DNA of 10,379 nucleotides from Cupriavidus sp. (GTDB lineage: Bacteria > Pseudomonadota > Gammaproteobacteria > Burkholderiales > Burkholderiaceae). A program made the translations under genes and the position numbers. Location: the NCBI GenBank assembly GCA_013362725.1, contig JABFVP010000277.1, forward strand, positions 1 to 10,379, given 5' to 3'. Under the pieces are notes generated by a model. That model was not told where the DNA came from and did no database searches. It saw only the letters and a program-made list of their open reading frames with translations. Below are positions 1 to 5,560 of the stretch, piece by piece. Numbering within the stretch: position 1 is the stretch's first letter; each line of letters starts with the position of its first letter.

Positions 1-880
1 GGATCAGCACCTCCAGCCGGCCCGTGCCGGAAGGCCTGGCCAGCGACATCGCCTCCACCATGGGCGCGGCGCCGCCGTCATCCTGCATGGCCGAGATCGA
101 ATCGATCGAGCGCCTAAGCAGCTCACGGAAGCGCCCGCGCTCACGCGTGTCCGCAAACTCGAACTTGCCGCCGCGCAGGCGGATGCCGTCGTTCTCGCCC
201 AGCAGCGTGCGCGCGGCCGCATTGGCCTTGAGCACCATGCCCTGGTCGTCCAGCACGACCATGCCGATCAGCATGCGGTCTACCGCATACTCGTAAAGGC
301 CGCGCTCGGACTCGGCCACGTCGATGCGGGAATACAGGTCGACCGCGCGCTTGATATGCGGCAGCAGCGCCAGGCAGGCGGCCTGGTCCTTCTCCGAGAA
401 GTCGTGCGCGTCATGGCCGCGGCACAGGCGGAAGCGGCACACCACGCCGTCGGCGGTCTGGATATCCGCGCCGAGCACATAGCGCATGTCCAGGTCCTTG
501 AGCAGTTCCTGGTAGATGGGGCTGCGGCACCATGCCTCGGCGCCGACGAACCTGTCCACCGTGGTCACCGTGCCCGGCGGCAGGTCGACAAACGGGTCCA
601 GCGAGTGGTAATAGCTGTTGTACGTCACGCCTTGCCGCCGGTAGGTGTCCCGCGGCGGCATGTTGAACATCGAGCCGGGGCGGTCGAACGTAGGCGGGCG
701 CAGGACCAGGGTCGCCGAGCAGGCGTTGAGCAGCACACGTACGGACTCGAGCGCGCTGGACCAGGGAGCTTGCTCGAGCGGCCCGCGATAGATGGCGTCG
801 AGCAGTTCACCATACTGTGCTACGGAAAAGCCCGCCAAAGCATAGATTGACGGCTCGACCAAGTGCGCGGTAGTCGCCAT
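1..880 (-). CDS. PAS-domain transcriptional regulator, probably LuxR-type (3' end beyond window)
   Basis: Frame open from an ATG at 880 to the left edge, giving 293 residues and no stop; the C-terminus is missing. A Shine-Dalgarno-like AGAGGGA lies 7 nt before the ATG and supports this start. Residues about 20-185 form an N-terminal sensor-like region (with LLDAIYRGPLE near 27-36 and LLPHIKRAVDLYSRI near 172-186). Residues about 195-290 look like a PAS domain (GMVVLDDQGMVLKANAAARTL near 206-226). Proteins built this way usually end in a LuxR-type helix-turn-helix, which would lie beyond base 1; that part is inferred, not seen. TeiR, the testosterone-inducible regulator of Comamonas testosteroni, is a PAS/LuxR protein of similar organisation, so a steroid-responsive activator is plausible here. 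The gene is divergent from the sulfatase, so it may control that gene and itself. Ligand and target are unknown. Confidence 0.8.
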   Translation of the reverse strand, partial: MATTAHLVEPSIYALAGFSVAQYGELLDAIYRGPLEQAPWSSALESVRVLLNACSATLVLRPPTFDRPGSMFNMPPRDTYRRQGVTYNSYYHSLDPFVDLPPGTVTTVDRFVGAEAWCRSPIYQELLKDLDMRYVLGADIQTADGVVCRFRLCRGHDAHDFSEKDQAACLALLPHIKRAVDLYSRIDVAESERGLYEYAVDRMLIGMVVLDDQGMVLKANAAARTLLGENDGIRLRGGKFEFADTRERGRFRELLRRSIDSISAMQDDGGAAPMVEAMSLARPSGTGRLEVLI

Positions 881-1130
881 CAACTTGTCCCTCTCGTGTC
901 CAGGTGAAAAATTTGCCGGCGGGATTGTTCCACGCCCGCCGTGGCGCGCGCTATTGGCGTTCACCCGAAGGCATGCCGGCATGCCCGCCCCTCATCCCTT
1001 CTCGCCGCCCCGTTCACCTCGCCCCGCATCGTCCATGTCGGCAGGGGCCGTCTACTCCATTCCGAGGTGGTGCGCCGACGCCGCCCCCGCCTATCGTCTC
1101 CCGGCACAACCTCGCCTGGAGATTCCGTCA
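881..1130. promoter_or_regulatory. Divergent promoter region between regulator and sulfatase
   Basis: This 250-bp spacer separates two genes read outward, so it must hold promoters for both unless one is read through. I see no convincing sigma-70 -35/-10 pair on either strand; the GC content makes weak matches hard to judge. An AT-richer patch near 906-915 (GAAAAATTTG) could lie near the regulator's promoter. It contains a perfect 16-bp palindrome (970-985) and a short inverted repeat, CCACG/CGTGG with a 5-nt loop (930-944). The sulfatase frame remains open through this region to a TTG at 885, but nothing supports translation from there. Confidence 0.6.
970..985. promoter_or_regulatory. Perfect 16-bp palindrome, candidate operator
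   Basis: GGCATGCCGGCATGCC reads the same on both strands and is also two tandem copies of the 8-bp palindrome GGCATGCC. It sits 89 bp upstream of the regulator ATG and 145 bp upstream of the sulfatase ATG. The position suits a dimeric regulator acting on one or both divergent promoters. No protein is known to bind it; in GC-rich DNA a chance palindrome of this length is uncommon but possible. Confidence 0.4.
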
Positions 1131-3530
1131 ATGCGTCCACCAGCCCCTTCCCGGCTGAAGGCCGGCGCCCTTGCCTGCCTTGCCTTGCTCTACTCGACCG
1201 TGACCGTACCGGCACACGGCGGCACCGTGCCGGATGCCAGCGGGCTGACCCTGCCGCTTCCCGACATCAAGACGACCCCCGGCATCATCGGCCACACCTT
1301 CAAGGACTCGACCGCGCCGGTGCGCCGGTGGCAAAAGGCCCCGGCGGGTGCGCCGAACGTGGTAGTGGTATTGCTTGACGATGTCGGCTTCGGCGCCGCC
1401 GGCACCTTCGGCGGCCTGGTCCCCACGCCGGCACTCGATGCCCTTGCCAGCCGCGGCCTGCGCTACAACCGCTTCCACACCACGGCCATGTGTTCCCCCA
1501 CGCGCGCCGCGCTACTGACCGGCCGCAATCCGCACGCGGTCAGCTGGGGCGTGGTCAGCGAGCTGAGCACGCCGTACGACGGCTATCTTGGCCTCATTCC
1601 CAAGAGCGCCGCCAGCGTCGCGGAGATCCTGCGCCAGCACGGCTACGCCACCTCGGCATGGGGCAAGTGGCACAACACTCCGGTGTGGGAGTCGTCCTTC
1701 AACGGGCCGTTCGACCACTGGCCCACCGGGCAGGGCTTCGAGCGCTTCTACGGCTTCCTCGGCGGCGAGACCGACCAGTACGAGCCCGCGCTGGTGAACA
1801 ACACCGCACCGGCACGCCGGCCGGACAAGCCCGGCTACCACCTGACCGAGGACCTGGCCGATCACGCCATCGCCTGGATGCAACAGCAGAAATCGGTCGC
1901 GCCGGACAAGCCCTTCTTCGTGTACTGGGCGCCTGGCGGCACGCACGCGCCGCTGCAAGTGCCCAGGCCATGGATCGATCGCTTCAAGGGACGCTTCGAC
2001 CAGGGCTGGGACCAGGTGCGTGAAGAGATCTTCGCGCGGCAGAAAGCGCAAGGCGTGGTGCCCGCCGATGCCGTGCTGACACCACGGCCGAAGGAGTTGC
2101 CCGCGTGGGACGGCCTTTCCCCCGATGAAAGAAAAGTCGCGGCACGCCTGATGGAAACGTATGCGGGCTTCCTGGCCCATACCGATGCCCAGGTCGGACG
2201 CCTGGCCGCCTCCCTGCAACGCATGGGGCAGTTCGACAACACGCTTTTCATCTACATCGTCGGCGACAACGGCGCCAGCGCCGAAGGCGGCCTGCATGGC
2301 CACTTCCACGAGATCGACAGCTTCAACGGCGTCGCCGAGGATGCCGCCGCCGTTGCCGGGCGCCTCGACGAAATCGGCGGTCCGGCCTCCCTGCCCCACT
2401 ACGCCGCGCCGTGGGCATGGGCCATGAATACGCCCTTCCAGTGGATGAAGCAGGTGGCCTCCCACCTTGGCGGGACCCGCAATCCGATGGTGATCAGCTG
2501 GCCGGCTCGGATTCGCTCGCCAGGGGGACTGCGCGCCCAGTTCACCTATGTCAGCGACCTGATGCCGACCATCCTGGAAGCCGCGCGGATTCCCGTGCCG
2601 AAGCAGGTCAACGGTGTCGCCCAGCAACCCGTGGATGGACAGAGCCTGCTCTACACCTTCGATGCCCCTGAAGGCCCTGCTGCCTCGCTACGCCGCCGCA
2701 CCCAGTATTTCGAGATGGTCGGCAACCGCGCGATCTACCAGGATGGCTGGATCGCATCGACCCGGCCGGCGCACATGCCGTGGAACGTCATGGCCAGGGG
2801 CCGGAGCGCGCTGGGTACCGAGCAGTGGGAGCTCTATCACCTCGACAAGGATTTCACGCAGGCGCATGACCTTGCCACGCAGCATCCCGCCAGGCTGCGG
2901 CAGTTGCAGCGGCAGTTCGGGCAGGAAGCGGCACGCAACAAGGTCCTGCCGCTGGACGACCGCTTCGCCGAGCGCCTGTCACTGACCAACGATGCCGGAC
3001 AGGCGCAGTTGCGCCCGAGCCTGACCGCAGGACGCAACCGCTTGGTCTACTACCCCGGCGCGTTCGGTATCAATGAAGCCAGTGCGCCCAACCTCAAGAA
3101 CAGGTCCTACACCATCACGGCGCGTCTGCGTGCGCCGTCATCTGGCGCACAAGGCGTGCTCGCGGCACAGGGCGGTTCCGGTTCAGGCTGGGCACTGTAT
3201 GTGAACGAGCGCGGGCAGCCCGTGTACACCTATGTGTTCGCCGGCAAGCGCACGACGCTGACCAGCGCAGTGCGCCTGCCCGCGGGGGACGCTGAGGTTC
3301 GCCTGGACTTTGCCTATGACGGCAAAGGTCGCGGCAAGGGCGGCATGGCAACGCTGCTGGTCAATGGCCGCCCCGCGGGCCAGGCGCGCGTCGAGCGGAC
3401 AGTACCGGCGCTGTTCTCGATCAGCGAGCCGTTCGACGTTGGGACTGACAGCCAGTCGCCTGTGGGGGCATACCCGCGGGACTATGGCTTTACCGGTGAG
3501 ATCGACAACGTCGCGTTTGATTTGCGTTAG
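1131..3530 (+). CDS. Exported arylsulfatase with C-terminal lectin-like domain
   Basis: A 799-residue sulfatase (type I, formylglycine-dependent) that should hydrolyse sulfate esters. I chose the ATG at 1131 because GGAG lies 9 nt upstream and the protein then begins with a signal peptide: basic start (MRPPAPSRLK), hydrophobic stretch, and a likely cleavage site near VPA-HGG around residues 27-30. It is therefore probably periplasmic or secreted. Active-site elements visible: D83-D84 (LLDDVGFG), the formylglycine site C121 in CSPTRAALLTGR with R125, K179 and H181 in GKWH, H272 in GGTHAPL, D379-N380 in GDNGASAEGG, and K440 as a candidate for the last lysine before GGTRNP. Residues about 635-799 form a separate beta-rich domain resembling a concanavalin/LamG fold. 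Length and motifs match the large arylsulfatase group that includes mycobacterial AtsD. Substrate unknown; the adjacent steroid genes suggest a steroid or other hydrophobic sulfate ester. No formylglycine-generating enzyme is in the window. Confidence 0.93.
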   Translation: MRPPAPSRLKAGALACLALLYSTVTVPAHGGTVPDASGLTLPLPDIKTTPGIIGHTFKDSTAPVRRWQKAPAGAPNVVVVLLDDVGFGAAGTFGGLVPTPALDALASRGLRYNRFHTTAMCSPTRAALLTGRNPHAVSWGVVSELSTPYDGYLGLIPKSAASVAEILRQHGYATSAWGKWHNTPVWESSFNGPFDHWPTGQGFERFYGFLGGETDQYEPALVNNTAPARRPDKPGYHLTEDLADHAIAWMQQQKSVAPDKPFFVYWAPGGTHAPLQVPRPWIDRFKGRFDQGWDQVREEIFARQKAQGVVPADAVLTPRPKELPAWDGLSPDERKVAARLMETYAGFLAHTDAQVGRLAASLQRMGQFDNTLFIYIVGDNGASAEGGLHGHFHEIDSFNGVAEDAAAVAGRLDEIGGPASLPHYAAPWAWAMNTPFQWMKQVASHLGGTRNPMVISWPARIRSPGGLRAQFTYVSDLMPTILEAARIPVPKQVNGVAQQPVDGQSLLYTFDAPEGPAASLRRRTQYFEMVGNRAIYQDGWIASTRPAHMPWNVMARGRSALGTEQWELYHLDKDFTQAHDLATQHPARLRQLQRQFGQEAARNKVLPLDDRFAERLSLTNDAGQAQLRPSLTAGRNRLVYYPGAFGINEASAPNLKNRSYTITARLRAPSSGAQGVLAAQGGSGSGWALYVNERGQPVYTYVFAGKRTTLTSAVRLPAGDAEVRLDFAYDGKGRGKGGMATLLVNGRPAGQARVERTVPALFSISEPFDVGTDSQSPVGAYPRDYGFTGEIDNVAFDLR

Positions 3531-3538
3531 AGTGTGGG

Positions 3539-3588
3539 CGATGGTTTGCTCCCCTCTCCCGCAAGCGGGAGAGGGGAGCAAACCATCG
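3539..3588. repeat. Perfect 24-bp inverted repeat between convergent genes; possible bidirectional terminator or REP-like element
   Basis: Arms 3539-3562 and 3565-3588 are exact reverse complements separated by only AA. The core is CTCCCCTCTCCCGC and its complement. It lies just after the sulfatase stop (3530) and 25 bp before the SDR stop on the other strand, so it could stop or protect transcripts from both directions. Neither side has a T-run, so it is not a textbook intrinsic terminator. The first 19 nt of its core also occur at 10305-10323, marking it as one copy of a dispersed intergenic palindrome family. Confidence 0.75.
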
Positions 3589-3613
3589 GCAGAGCAGAGA
3601 CCGGATTCGCGGC

Positions 3614-4405
3614 TCAGAACGTCAGCGGACGCTGCACGGCATCGAGGCCGCCGTCGATGAACACCACATTGCCGTGCATGTAGGCCGCTTGCGGCCCGCA
3701 CAGGAAGGCGATCAGCGCGGCCACCTCCTCAGGCTGCGCACGGCGGCCCAGCGGCGGCAGGAAATCGCGGATGGCGTCTCCATAGCGGGGATCCTCCAGG
3801 CCGGCTTGCAGCAGCGGCGTTTCCACCGCGCCTGGCGCCTCCACATTGAGCCGCACCCCAGCCCTTCCCCACGCCACCGCGCGTTGCCGCGCGGCGGCGG
3901 TCACCGCATGCTTGGAGCTGGCGTAGGCAATGTACCCGGCCTGGTCGCGCGTGGCTTCGGTTTGCGCGGCAGCGGCCAGCATGGCCAGCACGCCCGCCTC
4001 GTCATTCGCGAGGTAGGCATCGCGCAGCGGACTGCCGTCCCATGACTGCAGCGTCGCCGAGTTGGAAGACACCACCACGGCGCACGGCTGCGTGCCCTCG
4101 CGCAGCGCGTCGAACAGGCCGTCCAGCAACGCCACCACGCCGAAGTAGTTGACCGACGCCACCAGCGTGGCCGGATCGACATGCGGACCCAGGCCGGCGC
4201 AGCAGACCAGCTGGTCGATGCGGCCGCCCGACTGCGACAGCACGGCATCGATTGCCGCGGCGCGGCCTGCTTCGGTGGAAAGATCGGCCAGGATGTCGGC
4301 GTCACGCAGGTCGACCCCGATCACGCGGCAGCCGTCGGCCAGCATGCGCCGGCGCACGGCCGCGCCCATGCCGGAAGCGGCTCCGGTAATGACCACGGTT
4401 CTCAT
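3614..4405 (-). CDS. hsdA: 3alpha-hydroxysteroid dehydrogenase/carbonyl reductase-like SDR
   Basis: A 263-residue classical short-chain dehydrogenase, last gene of the operon. The ATG at 4405 begins 2 nt after the stop of the preceding kshA, with GAGGAC-type SD sequence inside the end of that gene, so translation is probably coupled. An upstream extension in the same frame only covers kshA and is rejected. Visible: nucleotide motif TGAASGMG (7-14), D32 after the second strand (predicts NAD(H)), CAGLG (69-73), S114, and catalytic Y161-x3-K165 (YASSK). The long insert between S114 and Y161, together with the ADLSTEAGR, SVNYFG, TPLLQAGLEDPRYG and DGG-DAV-RP stretches, closely resembles Comamonas testosteroni 3alpha-HSD/carbonyl reductase as I recall it. 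That enzyme oxidises 3alpha-hydroxysteroids reversibly and reduces other carbonyls. The loop after strand 6 reads NVEAPG, where NxxxPG is usual. Substrate is inferred from family and neighbours. Confidence 0.88.
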   Translation of the reverse strand: MRTVVITGAASGMGAAVRRRMLADGCRVIGVDLRDADILADLSTEAGRAAAIDAVLSQSGGRIDQLVCCAGLGPHVDPATLVASVNYFGVVALLDGLFDALREGTQPCAVVVSSNSATLQSWDGSPLRDAYLANDEAGVLAMLAAAAQTEATRDQAGYIAYASSKHAVTAAARQRAVAWGRAGVRLNVEAPGAVETPLLQAGLEDPRYGDAIRDFLPPLGRRAQPEEVAALIAFLCGPQAAYMHGNVVFIDGGLDAVQRPLTF

Positions 4406-4407
4406 GG

Positions 4408-5484
4408 TCAGTCCTCGAACACGTGGCGCAGCACCGGCGGCTCGATGTTGCCCGGGTTCATCTCGACCACGCGCCGTGCCACGCTGGACGGGCGCACCTG
4501 CTCGACGTCGGTATAGAACTGCTGGTACCAGTCGCGCATCTGGTACATCGGTCCGTCGCCTTCGCACAGCAACGGGTTGTCGATGCGGATCTTGTTGTCC
4601 CAGATCGCCACGTCCTCGTAAAACGCGGCGCGGGCCTGGTCGACATAGGCTTGCGCCATGGCACGGTTCTGTTCGTCGGACAGCCCGGGCACCTTCTTGA
4701 CCAGCACGCCGTAGCGCAGCACGAAGCTGTTCAGGTCGATCGGCACATGGCAGTTCAGCAGCACCGAATGGATTTCCTGATCGCCCATGCGGCCGCTCAT
4801 GTCGGTGATGTGGTAGGCCGGACCGAAATACGTGGACAGCGCGGTCAGCTGCGAGTCGCCGGAGAGCCGGGCGCTGCGCCCGATCATCAGCTGCGTGGCC
4901 TTGTGGCCTTCAAACAGGTTGGCAAAGTAATCCACCGGCGCGCCATGGACGGTGCCGAAATGCGCCATGTCGGAGATGTTGTCGACCAGTTCGCGGCAGT
5001 TGGTGCGGATCACCATCTCGTCGATGGCCCAGTCGGACCACGCGTCAGAGTAGCAGGCATCGATGCGCGGGATCGCCACTTCCGGGGGGGCCGGCCGGCC
5101 TTCGGGATCGTGCCAGATAAACAGCAGGCGGTTCTGCTCGCAGGTCTCCCAGGCGCCGATGCGCGCCTTGGGCGGCACCCGCTTGCAGTAGGGGATGGAC
5201 TTGCAGCCGCCGTCGCCGCCCCACTGCCAGCCGTGGAACGGGCATACCAGGTTGTCGCCCTGCACGGTGCCGGTGCTGAGGTCGGCGCCCATGTGCGGAC
5301 AATGGCCGTCGATCACGCGAATCGCGCCGGTCGAGTCGGCAAATGCCGCCAGCCGCCTGCCGAAGATGTCCAGCGTGTGCGGCTTGCCGTCGCGGTAGCT
5401 GTCGGCCAGGCCCAGGCAATGCCAGCCGCGCGCGTAGCGGGCCTCGGGCGGGCGCGATTCGATCTTGTAGCCTTGTACGCTCAT
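4408..5484 (-). CDS. kshA: Rieske non-haem iron oxygenase, 3-ketosteroid 9alpha-hydroxylase oxygenase component
   Basis: A 358-residue oxygenase with ATG at 5484 and SD AAGGAGA ending 8 nt upstream. The Rieske [2Fe-2S] site is C62-x-H64 and C81-xx-H84 (HCPHMGADLS; CPFHGWQWGGDG). The mononuclear iron site is D172-xx-H175-x4-H180 (NISDMAHFGTVHG) with D291 in EDVAIWDNKIRIDNP as the likely carboxylate ligand. RYARGWHCLG, DGKPH, CKSIPYCKR, the EGHKATQ stretch, NCHVPI, SFVLRYGV and YQMRDWYQQFY follow actinobacterial KshA almost block by block. KshA hydroxylates C9 of 3-keto-4-ene or 1,4-diene steroids; with delta-1 desaturation this breaks ring B. It needs a separate reductase (KshB), which is not in the window. 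It is slightly shorter at the N-terminus than rhodococcal KshA. Family assignment is strong; the exact steroid (androstene, bile-acid or sterol type) is not determined. Confidence 0.9.
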   Translation of the reverse strand: MSVQGYKIESRPPEARYARGWHCLGLADSYRDGKPHTLDIFGRRLAAFADSTGAIRVIDGHCPHMGADLSTGTVQGDNLVCPFHGWQWGGDGGCKSIPYCKRVPPKARIGAWETCEQNRLLFIWHDPEGRPAPPEVAIPRIDACYSDAWSDWAIDEMVIRTNCRELVDNISDMAHFGTVHGAPVDYFANLFEGHKATQLMIGRSARLSGDSQLTALSTYFGPAYHITDMSGRMGDQEIHSVLLNCHVPIDLNSFVLRYGVLVKKVPGLSDEQNRAMAQAYVDQARAAFYEDVAIWDNKIRIDNPLLCEGDGPMYQMRDWYQQFYTDVEQVRPSSVARRVVEMNPGNIEPPVLRHVFED

Positions 5485-5492
5485 GGCGTCTG

Positions 5493-5499
5493 TCTCCTT
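5493..5499 (-). promoter_or_regulatory. kshA ribosome binding site partly inside a hairpin
   Basis: On the minus strand this reads AAGGAGA, 8 nt before the kshA ATG, a strong Shine-Dalgarno match that fixes the start at 5484. Its first three bases belong to the 3' arm of the hairpin at 5497-5522, so folding of the mRNA could limit ribosome access. Confidence 0.75.
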
Positions 5500-5522
5500 G
5501 AAAATCCCGTGGGACCTTCAAG
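5497..5522 (-). promoter_or_regulatory. Hairpin overlapping the kshA Shine-Dalgarno sequence
   Basis: In the minus-strand transcript, outer arms CUUGAA/UUCAAG (6 bp) and inner arms UCC/GGA (with a further C-G pair possible) are joined by GG opposite UU, giving two G-U wobble pairs and a nearly continuous 11-bp helix with a 4-nt CACG loop. On the plus strand the same positions would be A-C mismatches, so the fold is stable only in the operon's own RNA. The 3' arm runs into the kshA ribosome site. A role in translation control or mRNA processing is inferred. Confidence 0.45.
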
Positions 5523-5524
5523 AT

Positions 5525-5545
5525 AGGGGCGTCCGGCCCGCCCCT
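5525..5545 (-). promoter_or_regulatory. GC-rich hairpin after the flavin reductase gene
   Basis: Arms AGGGGCG (5525-5531) and CGCCCCT (5539-5545) pair perfectly around a 7-nt loop, 15 nt after the stop of the flavin reductase. No T-tract follows on the minus strand, so it is unlikely to end transcription fully. It stands directly before the second hairpin at 5497-5522, in the only operon spacer longer than 30 nt. It could protect the upstream mRNA end or act as a partial attenuator. Confidence 0.4.
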
Positions 5546-5560
5546 CATCGTCCCATCGGA

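Noticed and set aside
356..850. Open frame of 164 codons on the plus strand opposite the regulator
   Set aside because: Antisense to a frame with clear PAS-like sequence and a proper ribosome site; no motif of its own.
885..1130. N-terminal extension of the sulfatase from a TTG at 885
   Set aside because: It would bury the signal peptide 82 residues inside, has no ribosome site and overlaps the regulator's leader; ATG 1131 has GGAG and a proper signal sequence.
1512..2627. Open frame of 371 codons on the minus strand within the sulfatase
   Set aside because: It is antisense to the sulfatase catalytic domain, shows no recognisable motif and has no supporting start context.
3539..3588. Textbook rho-independent terminator
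   Set aside because: The stem is excellent, but no T-tract follows on either strand, so I call it a repeat with possible terminator function only.
4406..4567. 54-residue N-terminal extension of the SDR
   Set aside because: It overlaps kshA in another frame and the SDR family begins directly with the TGxxxGxG-bearing strand; ATG 4405 fits.
4423..5526. Open frame of 367 codons on the plus strand opposite kshA
   Set aside because: Antisense shadow; the Rieske and iron-ligand motifs are on the minus strand.
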